Source: Trematomus loennbergii (lineage: Eukaryota > Chordata > Actinopteri > Perciformes > Nototheniidae). Taken from it: DNA of 64,000 nucleotides. Every line of letters begins with the position of its first letter. Positions within the stretch are counted from its first letter, which is position 1. Under the pieces are notes generated by a model. The model had not been told where the DNA came from and searched no databases. It worked only from the letters and a program-made list of their open reading frames with translations. Positions 1 to 11,585 of this stretch are shown one piece after another. The position numbers and the translations under genes are program-made. The stretch lies in assembly GCA_012861695.1 (NCBI GenBank), contig JAAOOA010000597.1, forward strand, positions 204,083 through 268,082, given 5' to 3'.

Positions 1-148
1 AACTGTGGGAGTGAAATGGATAAAACATATTGACTTTTTTCTATTTTCACATATAACTCCATCATTTAATAACAAAATATGTTTTGCTGCCATTCACAAA
101 CTTTAGTAATCGTTCTAAATTCATCTTCCTGAATTGTGATGGTCTTAC

Positions 149-350
149 CGTTCACAATACTGGTGGCATCGGCAGTGTAGTGAGCAAAAGCCTCCCAGCT
201 GTGTCCGTCTTCACACTGGTGGAGGGCGTGGATGGTCAGCTGGAACCCAGGGAGGAGGTTCTGGACCAAGACGGTGAACTTCTCATCCACAAGCCCTCTG
301 GACGGCTGGACCGACAGCTTCACACAATGCTGTTTCATGTCCATCCTGAA
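149..350 (-). CDS. ACOT/BAAT-family gene copy 0, first coding exon (partial gene)
   Basis: This is the amino-terminal exon of an acyl-CoA thioesterase / bile-acid-CoA:amino-acid N-acyltransferase gene; the rest runs off the left edge. Reading starts at 344 and opens [18 protein letters not shown], followed by LVDEKF and a Tyr-Thr-Ala-Asp-Ala stretch typical of the family's amino-terminal beta-sandwich. It ends at a GTAAGA donor just below 149 with one base of the next codon, and a CCGCTCAG acceptor lies just above 350. Positions 1-2 appear to be the first two bases of exon 2. The exon is nearly identical to 16413-16614 and 42041-42242. Family members hydrolyse acyl-CoA or conjugate bile acids in peroxisomes or cytosol; which applies here cannot be told from this exon. 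Confidence 0.82.
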
Positions 351-885
351 CTGAGCGGACAGAAGAAATCAAGAGACGATACAATTAATAAAAAATGACA
401 GATTCACTATTATTTCCAAATAAAGATGGTGCAATATATTTTATTTATTGTATTTATTTAGTTGGAGTTGGAACTTGTGTGCAAACACTCAACCAGGGTC
501 TCTAAAATCTAAGGAAATAAATGGTAAACACACCTTAAAAACACTACTATCCATCTAAACCCTAACCCTATCGACGCTCGTCGGTCCCAGGAGTAGCAGT
601 TCCAGAACAGGGCCCAAAACCTCCCTTTCCCTGACCACATTAACCAGCTCTGACGGGGATTCCAAGGTGTCCACCTGGTCCCGAACCACCTCAATTGGAT
701 CCTTTCTTCGAAAAAGCAGCAGCGGTCTCTACTCAAAGTCCCTCATGGATGAATGAACTTCTCAAATTATCCCTAAGGAAGATTCCAGCCAACCTCCAGA
801 GAAAGTCTAAGTATCCATGGACTTGTTATTTTAGTCATGATTAACACTTCATGACCAGAGGTAAGAATATCAATTAGGATAGACC

Positions 886-1351
886 GGCAAGGCAAGGCAA
901 GGCAAGGCAATTTTATTTACATAGCACCTTTCAGTACGCGACAATTCAAAGTGCTTTACAAAATAATATACAAAAGACATTTAAGAATAAATACAGCATA
1001 AACACATTATTAAATGGCATTTAAAAACAGGCAAGATAATGCAAGATAATGAAATAAATAAATCAACACAGCAGGTACAGAATACATGAATAAAAGCCAT
1101 ACTGCAGTGTGAGTATGAACAGCTCAATTTAAAGCAGCGGCAAATAGATATGTTTTTAGTCTGGTTTTGAAAATAGGAAGTGTTTCAGCGGACGTGCACG
1201 ATTCGGGCAGTTTGTTCCAGATTGTCGGGCATAATAGCTAAACGCTGCTTTTCCATGTTTAGTTCTTATTCTTTGAACAGAGAGCAGACCCGACCCAGAG
1301 GACCTGAGACTCCTGGATGGATCATAGTTATGCAGGAGATCGTTTATATAT
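886..1351 (-). mobile_element. 3' end of a CR1/L2-like LINE, minus orientation
   Basis: The stretch opens on the plus strand with repeats of GGCAA. Read on the minus strand it ends with an AAAGTGCTTT motif, GGTGCTATGTAAATAAAATTG and a (CCTTG)n tail, a form common at the 3' ends of fish LINEs. Before the tail, the minus strand codes for a short reverse-transcriptase carboxy-terminus of the FKTRLKTYLF kind. The paralogous region near 17150 lacks this block, so it is an insertion private to the copy 0 upstream region. The clade is inferred from the tail and short coding remnant only. Confidence 0.6.
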
Positions 1352-1735
1352 CGGTAGAGAGAGCTTTGCCATACATATTTATGTCATACAGAAGCCTGTT
1401 TTCTTCTTACTTGGCAAAAACTGAATTCTGATTCCGATAGCTTCCGGACAAGTGTTATAATAAAATACAGTATTTACCTCTGAAATGCAGTGCAGTATGA
1501 GTGTAAAGACACTGTGGATCAGTGAAATCATTTAACTTAAGTGTAGTATCCGAATGCTTCCTCTACCACAGTACTTAAGTTTAAAATACTCCATGTTCGG
1601 CATTGTTGTCCCCCTTTCAGAAGGGGCAAACGGCTACAATAAAATCTAAATTCCAGAGCTCTGCAGTCACAACTAAAAAGTCCACAAAAAGTGTAATTTC
1701 ACACTTTCTTAAAACTTAAATAAACACTAACTGAC

Positions 1736-1811
1736 CTTTCAAGCTTGTGTTCAGGTGTGCCTTCTTGACAGTTGGTTTGATCTCCTCTTGGTTCTGAAGT
1801 CGTCTAAGCGT
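1736..1811 (-). other. Candidate 5' non-coding exon upstream of gene copy 0
   Basis: On the minus strand a pyrimidine-rich tract ending TTTGCAG is followed by 76 bases and a GTCAGT donor. The same block with the same splice signals lies upstream of copy A (17555-17630) and copy B (43166-43241). One frame is open throughout but does not join in frame to the ATG of the first coding exon, so a 5' untranslated exon is the simplest reading. No transcript evidence is available. Confidence 0.4.
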
Positions 1812-2249
1812 CTGCAAACAAAGCAATGACCTAATCAAACTTTGCAAGAACAGGTTCTTTTTTTATAGCAAACAAGTTCAGCTTAATATTTTGTGGAACT
1901 TTAATCTCCTCCCACAGAAACATCACTCGATCAAAGGTGGAGGGAATGTACCATTTATAAAGAATGGGATGAGGTCAATCATTATGATCCTTGTAATACA
2001 TTAAACTTTCGCATATTGAATGAAGCATGTGGATTGACACAAGAAAATTATAGAATGGTGTGGTGATTTTACTGCGCACAGTACTTTGTTAGGGTGTTTT
2101 ATAAAAAAATAAACCAGAGCCAGAAAGACAGAGGGGCAGGCTGGAGTTGAAACGATTGCTAGCAGGATAGAGGCTACCAGGTTTTGTGTTAAAATCTGAA
2201 ATGTAAAAAAATCCTTTATCCCCAGTTAGGGAGAAGAACGGATCAAACT

Positions 2250-2447
2250 GCAAGTCCACAAAATTATCCTGCAAATATTTCAGTCCGCTCACAATGCCCT
2301 GTTTTGAACAAGATCTTAGTGAAATATTATGCCAGCTTATTAACAAAACAAAAAACATTTGGTCCGAGAAGAGAAAAACATAAATGGGTTTAAATTTGGT
2401 TGGAAAAGAGAATAAAAACTATTACACCAGTTTGATCCTTGATATAT
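2250..2447. repeat. Segment shared with 57893-58088
   Basis: About 200 bases match the segment just before ERV2. On its left the sequence switches abruptly from the copy A/B-like upstream region (shared up to GGATCAAACT) to this segment. It therefore marks a recombination or conversion junction between two kinds of tandem copy. No coding content was recognised. Confidence 0.6.
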
Positions 2448-2579
2448 ATCTGTGTTTAAAACAGAATGAGATTTAATCAAATGTACATGGCAAAAAAACT
2501 AGGATACAAAAATGGGTTGTCCATGTATCATGTATCATATCCATGTTTTCAGTGTTTCATGTCATGTTGATTAACTCAC

Positions 2580-2660
2580 GTCCATTGCACACTCGTGGGC
2601 GGGCCAGTTCTGATCGTCCTCACCAACAACGAGCAGCAGAGGACACTGCAGTCGTCCCAT
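2580..2660 (-). pseudogene. Orphan ACOT/BAAT exon carrying the catalytic Asp
   Basis: An intact 81-base exon with a CTGAGCAG acceptor and a GTGAGT donor encodes [15 protein letters not shown], the family's acidic catalytic-triad motif. It matches exon 8 of copies A (11586-11666) and B (37235-37315) but differs at several codons after the motif. The neighbouring exons are absent; a small DNA transposon with a minisatellite follows. It is best read as a relic of a further gene copy brought in by the junction near 2250. Confidence 0.75.
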
Positions 2661-2736
2661 CTGCTCAGAGACAAACAGCAGCAGCGTTTCAGATTGTAAA
2701 TATAGAAGTATTATCTACATAGCTTTAGCTTTGAAA

Positions 2737-3860
2737 AAGGGCCCTGTTATGCTTTTGGGCTTTTCCCTTTCCTGTAGGGTGTTATAAAGGTTTTTGTGCA
2801 TGTTGATGGTCTGCAAAGGCTACATTCCCAAAGTGTATTTCCCATACACTCCACAGAGCAGACTGGGCTCTGGTTTCAGACAGAGGGTGAAAAGAGGTGC
2901 TGCAGCACAGGCAGTATGAGAAAAATAAAGAGCTTTTTGAACATTGAAGCATGGAGACATGTCACAGTAGAGACACTACATACTGATATACACCTGCACA
3001 TCAGCAGGAGAGGACTCTTTAAAGTAGAGACACACATACTGATATACACCTGAACATCAGCAGGAGAGGACTCTTTAAAGTAGAGACACTACATACTGAT
3101 ATACACCTAAACATCAGCAGGAGAGGACTCTTTAAAGTAGAGACACTACATACTGATATACACCTAAACATCAGCAGGAGAGGACTCTTTAAAGTAGAGA
3201 CACTACATATTGATATACACCTGAACATCAGCAGGAGAGGACTCTTTAAAGTATATACACTACATACTATATACACCTGAACATCAGCAGGAGAGGACTC
3301 TTTAAAGTATATACACTACATACTGATATACACCTGAACATCAGCAGGAGAGGACTCTTTAAAGTAGAGACACTACATACTGATATACACCTGAACATCA
3401 GCAGGAGAGGACTCTTTAAAGTAGTGACACTACATACTAATATACACCTGAACATCAGCAGGAGAGGACTCTTTAAAGTATATACACTACATACTGATAT
3501 ACACCTGAACATCAGCAGGAGAGGACTCTTTAAAGTAGAGACACTACATACTGATATACACCTGAACATCAGCAGGAGAGGACTCTTTAAAGTAGTGACA
3601 CTACATACTGATATACACCTGAACATCAGCAGGAGAGGACTCTTTAAAGTAGAGACACTACATACTGATATACACCTGAACATCAGCAGGAGAGGACTCT
3701 TTAAAGTAGAGACACTTGCAGCATAGACAGGTCTTTTCTGTGTTAGAGTTTTACTCGCTTCAGGGTGTACTTTGAGGGTTTGTGACTTTGCAGACCGTTT
3801 ACATGCTACATAACACACAAGGGGACGGGTAATAACTGGAAAAGCATGACATGGGACCTT
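2737..3860. mobile_element. Non-autonomous DNA transposon containing a minisatellite
   Basis: The left end carries GGGCCCTGTTATGCTTTTG and the right end, read in reverse, GGTCCCATGTCATGCTTTTC, so the ends are imperfect inverted repeats. The right 140 bases also match the left part of the 34493-36536 element in reverse. No transposase was seen. The target duplication is not clean here, unlike the TTAA of the 34493-36536 copy. Confidence 0.6.
2955..3718. repeat. 57-bp minisatellite, about 13 copies
   Basis: A 57-bp unit containing CATACTGATATACACCTGAA and AGCAGGAGAGGACTCTTTAA is repeated about 13 times, with one to a few differences between units. Because 57 is a multiple of three, both strands show long open frames made of a 19-residue repeat; these are a by-product of the period, not evidence of a protein. 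The paralogous TTAA element at 34493-36536 lacks the array, so it expanded within this copy. Confidence 0.93.
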
Positions 3861-3894
3861 CAAGAAAGACATTAAGTAAGAAATTATTCATGTA

Positions 3895-4053
3895 TTTTTT
3901 ATGTTTATTTTATTATCGTTGCTTTTCAATGACTGTTTTTAAATGCCATTTTATTTCTCAATGCTCTTAAGGTCTTTGCTTTTTGTAAAGCACTTTGCAT
4001 TGCCTTGTGTTGAAAGGTGCTATATAAATAAACTTGCCTTGCCTTGCCTTGCC
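3895..4053 (+). mobile_element. LINE 3' tail, plus orientation
   Basis: The block contains AAAGCACTTTGCATTGCC, GGTGCTATATAAATAAACTTG and a (CCTTG)n tail. It is the same kind of LINE tail as 886-1351 but in the opposite orientation. There is no coding sequence. Confidence 0.55.
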
Positions 4054-4429
4054 TAAGGAAGAGGCCAGCCACCCTCCGAAGAAATCCCATTTTGGCCGCT
4101 GGTATCCATGGACTTGTTTTTTAGTCATGATTAACCCTTCATGACCCGAGGTAAGACTAGAAATGAGGATAGACCGGTAGAGAGAGCTTTGCCTTCTGGC
4201 TTAGCTCTGATTTGCGGTTTTACAATATAAAACAATGTCATACAGAAGCCTGTTGTCTTCTTGGCAAAAACGGAATTCTGATTCTGATAACTTCCGGACG
4301 AGTGTAACGATAAAATACAGTATTTACCTCTGATATGCTTTGCAGTATGAGTGTAAAACACGGTGTGGATCAGTGAACTAATTTCCCTTGAGTATAGTAT
4401 CCGAATGCTTCCTCTACTACAGTACTTAA

Positions 4430-4814
4430 AGGTGGGGTAGGTAAGTTTGAGAAACCGGCTCGAGATCGCTAGAATTTGAAAATACACAACCGGAGAAAAT
4501 CTGCTACTTCCTTATAGAGCCCCTCCTCCAACACACACGAACGTGCACATGACCAATGAGGGCACGAGATAACTTTGTGCACAGATGGAAGGCTGACAGG
4601 CAGGTAGGCCATCCAGTTATTTTAGCCGGGCCGGCTAAAATGATTGGTCGTGCTTTTTACAGTACCACGGCTTCCACAGATGACATTTTTTTATGGATTT
4701 TTTGTCAAAGCACTTAAGATATTCATTGCTATCGGATGTTAAGAGCATTCCATGGAATATAACAAAAAGTGTATCTCGAGCCGGTTTCTCAAATGTACCT
4801 ACCCTACTGTACCT
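4430..4814. mobile_element. TTAA-flanked MITE (piggyBac-like), 385 bp
   Basis: TTAA flanks both sides (4426-4429 and 4815-4818). The ends are inverted repeats opening AGGTGGGGTAGGTAAGTTTG and, in reverse, AGGTACAGTAGGGTAGGTAC, both reaching GAAACCGGCTCGAGAT. TTAA target choice is the hallmark of the piggyBac superfamily, and the class is inferred from that alone. The element is non-coding. The related sequence near 1575 has CAGTACTTAAG without the insert. Confidence 0.72.
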
Positions 4815-5942
4815 TTAATGATGTGAAATATAAACAACCTTAAATCAGACTTTAGTTACACCTGAGTCAAATTCAGTGAAGGTGATTGTCAAGTGCCAAA
4901 AAAACTATGCAATATATTAGACGTTAAGTACTTTGTCAGACTTAATATTTATCTGTGGATACCCCCAACGTTTTTTCTTATTCAAAGAAGACCTTAACTT
5001 GAAGTATTCTTTAATGTTTAAATAAAGCCTTATTAGTTGGTCTGTTTTGCACATCCTCCTGTTAATATCTTTGGACGTCCTCCACTAGCTGTTTTATTGT
5101 AGCGATCACTACAGTATCTTCTTGATATTTTCTATTCTATATTTCTATCATTGACCTTCTACTTTCCCCTATTTGTATGTAGGCTACTCTTAATATTTAA
5201 AAGTTTTCATCAAATATAACATTCAAAACAAAATTCAATAAGGTGCTTTAACCACTAGACGGTGCGGGTTAAAAAAACAGTGGTCTAGTTAAAGGGGTAG
5301 GTACGTTTGAGAAACCGGCTCGAGATACACTTTTTGTTATATTCCATGGAATGCTCTTAACATCCCGATAGCAATGAATATCTAAGTGCTTTGACAAAAA
5401 ATCCATAAAAAAATGTCATCTGTGGAAGCCGTAATACTGTAAAAAGCACGACCAATCATTTTAGCCGGCCCGGCTAAAATAACTGGATGGCCTACCTGCC
5501 TGTCAGCCTTCCATCTGTGCACAAACTTATCTTGTGCCCTCATTGGTCATGTGCGCTTCGTTGTGTGTTGGAGGAGGGGCTCTGTTGCCCCTTTCACACC
5601 AACGCGTTTTCAGCGCCGGCTCGGAGCTAGAGCCTGAAAAGTACAGTTTTTTCCTGTTCACACCGCAGCGGCGCCGCCTCTTAGCTCCGGAATCCGGTTC
5701 ACTTCCAGCTCCAAAAAATTGTCGGTCTAGAAGCAAGAGCTTCGGAGCTAAGAGGCGGAGTCGCTTACGTCTCTCTTACGTCGAGGCGTGCAGGAAACTA
5801 AACCCACCTCCCCTGAACATGGGTCGACTGAAGAGTCTCGTCATGCCTGCCTACAAGCAGTAGCGCTGAGCAAAGTGACTAGAAGGCAACCACACACTTA
5901 TAAAAAAAAACACACTTTATAAAGTCAGGCAACACTAACCAG

Positions 5943-6983
5943 TAGGGATGGGTACCGAGCCCGGTATTAAACGGGCCCCGGGGCTGAATTATTAAAGACC
6001 GTGGTACCGTTAAGCTCCGACGTTATCGGTCTTTTTATCGGTACTGGAGACATCTAAAAAATATGTCATGTGTATTATTGCTACACAAACATTATATTGC
6101 AGTTTTAGTGTCGCCAACTCTGTTTCTAATACGCAAAAAGACTGCAAAATGCGTCATTTTTAGTATTTTCGATCTCTCCAATCCAGACGAGAGATCTCTC
6201 TCCCCGCCTGTGTGCGAGGGGGCGGGGTAGTTTACACACACGCAGCTGCTACATGCAGCAACACACACACGGAGGAGATGGCGGAGAGAACGCGCTCCGA
6301 GGTGTGGTTAAACTTACCCGTCTCGCTCGTTGCCTAAAGTGCAATAAGAGTTTAGCATGTCAGGGCGGTAACACGAGCAATTTGTCTAAACATCTTGCAA
6401 AAGTGCACCACGTTCAGACGGAGAAATGCACCGGGTTCGACTGTCTCTCTAGTAGCTCTGTAGCCCATCCACGAGTAACATTTCCACGTCAGGTATTATG
6501 TATGCTAGCAGCAACACACGGAGCTAACTCAATGATTCAAACATGGGTTAATGATTAGAGGGAACTGAGTTATTTAGTTTGTTAAAGTTTCAGCCATTCT
6601 GTTCACAGTTCTGTCATCAGATTATTTAATATGATTTGTTAAAACGTTGTTGTTTCTGTTGATGTGAAATATTATGTATTTCATTTAAATAAAAAGCAAT
6701 GTTAGTTTTGTTCACAATTTGTTAATTTTCATTTAATCGTTTATTTGAATAGGGACAATGCACATTAATGAACACTTTAGACAAATAATGCTTCAAGTGT
6801 AAATATGCCGGATTTTAGCTTTGAGCTAATTTCCATCCGTAGTCCCTGACATACAACATATAGTTAGTTTACCTCATTTTTCTCTCCAAAAGAACCGATA
6901 AGAGTACCGTTAAAAGACCGGACCGATAAGCGGTATCGATAAAAGTAGTAGTACCGTTAAAACCTTAACGGTACCCATCCCTA
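5943..6983. mobile_element. hAT transposon, internally deleted, 8-bp target duplication
   Basis: The ends are perfect 15-bp inverted repeats, TAGGGATGGGTACCG. The direct repeat CTAACCAG flanks both sides (5935-5942 and 6984-6991), the 8-bp size expected of hAT. The paralogous region near 20260 reads CACTAACCAGGCTTCG with no insert, an exact empty site. At 1041 bp the element is far too short for a full transposase and keeps only a BED-type zinc-finger segment. Confidence 0.88.
6253..6558 (+). pseudogene. BED zinc-finger fragment of a hAT transposase
   Basis: The 101-codon frame contains CLKCNKSLACQGG and, further on, LSKHLAKVHH. This gives the C-x2-C and H-x4/5-H ligand pattern of a BED-type DNA-binding finger at residues 28-53. 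In hAT transposases this finger sits at the amino terminus and binds the element ends. The frame loses similarity after residue 70 and stops; the RNase-H-like catalytic domain is absent. Confidence 0.7.
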
Positions 6984-7845
6984 CTAACCAGGCTTCGTGT
7001 AATTCTGTTTATTTGTATCTTACTTTGACCATCCGTTCGCTGTTATTGATCATTGTGGAGAGCAGGCAGACGTTTTGTCAATCAATACATGGGCTGCACA
7101 GGTTGTCATGTCCGACTATCACAAATAGAATCATAATGAAAAATACGCCGGTAAAATGTGCCTGTAGAAAACGGCTTAGCAAGTAGTCAGTTTAGCTTCG
7201 GTTGCTATGCTAACATCACCCATGTTATACCAGAGAAACTTTCATAACAGCGTTGTGATGCCAAACAGCGTCAATTCAGACTGACACACATTCACTTAAG
7301 GGGAACTGGGGATATGTATCAGCTGCTTGTGTGACAGTCAGACAGTGAATACTTTAGAGCCGTGTGAGCTAATCCGGAGCTAACGGGAGAATAAACTCCT
7401 GTGGAAGAGCAGCCAGCACTGCATCGGTCGGTAAATGCCGCTGAAACACATTAATAAACAATGAACCACGGCACTCTGGAGAAAAGTATAAGGTTGGAGA
7501 AGTCGTTATTTAATTTAATCTGGCTTCGTATGATTAAAAGTAACACGATCATCGACCCGACGCAGTCCCCCGTTGTTGTTGTTGTGAGCGCCGTTGGGGA
7601 GCAAATCAGCGATGTAAACGGTGACGTCATGACGCAGCAGCGGCAGCACCATCTGAGTGGTGTGAACAAAGCGGGAGCAGAAAAGGGAAACCGGAGCTGA
7701 ACCAGAAAAGCTCTAGCTCGGAGCTAGAAAGGGAAAAGCGCTGGTGTGAAAGCCGCATGTAAGGAAGTGGCAGATTTTTTTCGGCTGTGTATTTTCAAAT
7801 TCTAGCGCACTCGAGCTGGTTTCTCCAAAATTACCTACCCCACCT

Positions 7846-8155
7846 TTAATAAAACATAATAATATCAGCTATTGAAATTCTGATTCCATAGATGTGTCTC
7901 CCATCACCCAAAACCCCTGACTATTCTCTCAACTCAGTATATTACATTCTTTAATTCAAAGAAAATCAGTAATATCTTTAAAAACTACAAGTCCCTTTCT
8001 ACCAGCTGTGCACCGTTATCGTGTAAATATAACCTATCTACCAATTGGATCAAATATAAAAGTCAGCCGAATTAGTGTTGATACTGCAAGGAGACGTATT
8101 GTGTGAAAATAAATGGAAGATGTTGTGTAATTGCTGATATATTTATGATCCACGT
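7846..8155. other. Non-coding spacer downstream of copy A
   Basis: Nothing coding was seen. The stretch is almost identical to 31787-32095 downstream of copy B, so it belongs to the duplicated unit. Confidence 0.5.
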
Positions 8156-9618
8156 CGCAGCCACTAAGGGCCCCCTAGCAAAAAAAAAAAAAAAAAAAAA
8201 ATGAAATCTTTTTTTTTTTATCTCAGTACACCGTCGCCGTGATAAGTATGTTTAATTAATTTTGTTAATATGCCTAGATTGCCTACTCTCAAAGTAATGT
8301 ATTATATTATTGAGTCAATCATATAATACATTAACCGTGCTTTACCTGAACCTCATCATGACACTAGAGAGGACGGCAGGATTGTAATTTCCCGTGTTCA
8401 GTGAATGCAACGGAGGCAAGGCACCAGACCAACCAGAGAGTTGAATGGAAATAAACATCTGTCTTATTGGCTGACAGGTACCTATCCTGTGAGTTGTGAC
8501 AATATTTAAAATAAACTGTCAGTCTCAGACTCAGAGTTTTTGAAGATGGACATAAGAACATTTGTTCTTAAAAAAGACAACAATTCTCAAGTGGTGGTTC
8601 ACACAACAAACCCCAGAACCAGCACTTGAGCCAGGAGAAATTACAGCTACATTGACGTTACTTTGAATCGCGGGGTAAGCTAAACCGTTAGCAAGTAGCT
8701 ATAGCTAGCCAGACATATTAAATAAACACTTTGTCATACAATCTAAATGTAATGTTTTTTAGCGTTACCTGGTGATTTCAAAGAAAGCTCTCTGGGAAAT
8801 GTTGACTTACTGTTCGACATGAAGCTAGTAGCTACCTTACAGTACACAGTTGATCCTCGAGTCCTGTCAGTTAAACTGTTTCATAGTTAGCTTAGCTAAG
8901 CATCAACATAGCACTGAAATATATGGATGTTATGTGACAGTATTTCTGAGAAAAAGTCAGCTGAAATACGTGTCGACAGCATGATTGAACGTATTTGCAG
9001 CAGTACATGTGGCTGTTTGGCCACTGTTGTTGCCATAACAACACCTGAATTTAAAGTGCAACCTTTTTTGTGACAGATTTTTGCATGAAATTATAATTCT
9101 TCTGAATGATATTCCTATTGACAGCTAGTTGCTATGTGAATATTATGAGATGGACAGCCAGAGAGAATAAATGAAAAACAGTTATGAAATACTATATGAC
9201 AAAATAAGAATACAGTTTAAAAGGGGAGTGATTTGTAAAATATCCATAAAGAAAAATCTGTTTACAGTCTGTTTCATATGGGTGTTGAGAGATGTATCCA
9301 TAGATCTCTTAATTTTGCTCTCAAAGTGCACCAGATTGATGCTTTTAACTTCAATATTTAAAAAAAATCTTCCTGGGGGAGCATGCCCCCCTAGAGGAGG
9401 CGAGGACCCCCCTAGAGGAGGTGAGGACCCCCCTAGAGGAGGTTAGGTCCACAGTGTTTACATGCTTATTTATACAATATGTGTGCTTATGCTAACACAT
9501 AAGACAAAAGTTGGTTCCGTGTTGTGTGAAGTGAGAACGCGCTAGAGTGAGGGGGCCCCCAAGCCAAAGCTCGCTTAGGGCCCCCAAAAGTTTAGGGCCG
9601 GCCCTGATCATTTGTTTA
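8156..9618 (+). mobile_element. hAT-like remnant downstream of copy A
   Basis: The block starts with CACTAAGGGCCCCCTAGC next to a poly-A run and ends with TTAGGGCCCCC and AGGGCCGGCCCTG, a palindromic terminal motif common in fish hAT elements. A short frame from 8546 begins MDIRTFVLKK, reminiscent of the amino terminus of some fish hAT transposases, and is followed at about 8670 by a GGTAAGCT donor-like site. In this copy the frame stops early; the copy at 32510-32629 reads further. Confidence 0.45.
9383..9446. repeat. 21-bp tandem repeat, three units
   Basis: CCCCCCTAGAGGAGG recurs three times with GYGAGGA spacers. The matching place downstream of copy B (about 33188) is deleted. Confidence 0.8.
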
Positions 9619-10473
9619 TTATGAAAACTTCGAGACCGGAAATACTGTTTTCACCCCGTGAGGGTTGACGCTAACTTTACATGGAAGCTGCCGCATATAC
9701 ACGTTCTCCTGGCGAAACCGCAAATCATGTTCGTAATATCTATCAAACTACAGATCCTACACATCGACTGGACGTGGAATCAAAAGTGCAATATACACTT
9801 CTCGCTACAAATCTAATCAAAAAGCATTTTAATGGCCAAACTATCTTACCATTTAGGATTTTCAAGAGAGGGTTATTTGTGAATATACGACCCACCGTAG
9901 AGATTGCAGTCAACGGGAGCACTAGGTCGAAAACTTTAAAACGTGATTATAGGTCGTAATAAGCGCTTGAACAATCGACCTATTTGGTCCTATGAGTTGG
10001 AGGACTTGTTGGTCTATGAGTTGGTCTAATTCTTCTATCACATGAAGCAGTAGACAGGAGCTTTTAACAGAAAATACCTTATTGCAGCTAGTTCCAGAAA
10101 TACAAAAGAATCGGACATTAACTAATAATCATTTTTGGGTTCTCAGGACTCATTACATAGATACGATTAGGTGCTGATATTTCAGAGAGGATCAATATTC
10201 AGGTAAACATCAAAATAACGAAACAAGATTCCAAACTGTTTATATGGTGCTTTTTCTTTCTTTCCTTGTAAGGCATTTTATTATCTCTTGTTTGATGAGT
10301 GCAATATACATTTAAAACTTTAACCAAATTACTTTTTACTAATTCAACCTTGAATATTTCATGTCCATTACATTTGCAGCCAAAGTGATTATGATTATGC
10401 ATGGTAAAGATAACTCTTACATCCTGAACCAAAGGTGCCAGAAGTCTCTACAATATTAAATTGTTGTCTTGGT
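9619..10473. other. Spacer between hAT-like remnant and copy A
   Basis: No gene was recognised. The sequence is shared with 33205-34069. A dispersed repeat piece at about 10050-10115 (AACAGAAAATACC, AGCTAGTTCCAGA) recurs near 33655 and 46845, with a more distant match near 50280. Confidence 0.45.
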
Positions 10474-11585
10474 TACAGGTTGGAAAATAAGCACCAGTTT
10501 CATGCCGCCGTACAGATTCTCCCTCAGAAAGACCAGCGTCTTCCTCCAGGCGTCTTCCTGAGCGAGAGAATGTGCCACCAGCTCTCCGCCCCACAGACCA
10601 TCACTGCAAAGACAACAAGCCAAACTATAGCAGTCAAAACTCAAAGTCCGGACTTGTTAGCTTAACTTTGAGAGAAACATCTTCCTGGTCTGAAAGGGAA
10701 CATACTCGTAAAGGTGGGTTAGTGACTGTTCTGAAGGAGCTGGCTCTGACAAACGGTGTGAACGGAGGTTCGATCAGGTGACCGGTGTTCTTATAGGACA
10801 GGACAGTCAGCAGGTGGCTGTTCCCCGCTCGCTCCATCATCTCTCTCATCTGCAAAAAAGGAAGTTAAACACATAATCTCATAAATGTTAATATTAAATG
10901 GCCTCATTATCATTCTTTGGATATGCTTTGTAAATATGTATATCTTATACTGTTTCTGCTGCTGTCACGTCTGAACTGTAAATCTTCATGAGAGTGGAAT
11001 TTAAAAATATGTCTTTACAAATAAATTCAAAGATGTTGGAAATGTTGGAAACATGCTCTGTTTTACCCCTCCTTAATTCAATGTATTGTTTTCCATGAGA
11101 TCTTGATAAATAGTCATATATTCAATAATATGAATCATTGCTTTTACGGTCAAATCTTTCATTTAATATCTGGAATTTTGTTTTTTTTTTTTCATTTCAA
11201 TTCCAACTTTGGCAATAAAGTAATATCATTTTCATTGTTGTTCACCTTCATGAAGCCAGCATAAAACAACATCATAAAGGTAAGATAGAAAACACAAGGA
11301 CAAGTATCTAGATGCGCTTTAAGTAGTCCATCTACGGAAAATTAAGGTTTCAACACGGAAGATGCATATCAACAAATCATAATTACGTTGCCCAAGTGCA
11401 GTCCTATTCTCTTAGCACTGCAGTCTCTTTTCTACATCCTGATTAATTCTTCACATCTTTCCATAACCCCATTACTTTTTACACTGAGGTTAGGAAAAGA
11501 CAGATTATTTTGACTATTCCACCTCAACCCAGACCTCCAGGTGAATTTTTATTCACACAGGATGTCATCTTGTAAATACACTCAC

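Larger units (their letters stand above)
5590..7755. mobile_element. Second-level inverted-repeat DNA element
   Basis: The left end carries CCCCTTTCACACCAACGCG followed by GGCTCGGAGCTAGAGC. The right end, in reverse, carries CGGCTTTCACACCAGCGC followed by TAGCTCCGAGCTAGAGC. The small MITE at 4430-4814 lacks this insert between GAGGGGCTCT and AAGGAAGT. The superfamily is not settled because the target duplication could not be fixed. ERV1 sits inside the paralogous copy of this element. Confidence 0.55.
5293..7845. mobile_element. TTAA-flanked transposon with nested insertions
   Basis: The element is bounded by TTAA at 5289-5292 and 7846-7849. Its ends, AGGGGTAGGTACGTTTGAG and, reversed, AGGTGGGGTAGGTAATTTTG, belong to the same family as the 4430-4814 MITE. 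Inside lie a second inverted-repeat element (about 5590-7755) and, within that, a hAT (5943-6983). No transposase was found for the outer element. Confidence 0.68.

Noticed and set aside
2955..3718. CRISPR-like or repeat-protein array
   Set aside because: The units are directly tandem without unique spacers, lie in a eukaryotic transposon, and the open frames on both strands follow from a period divisible by three.
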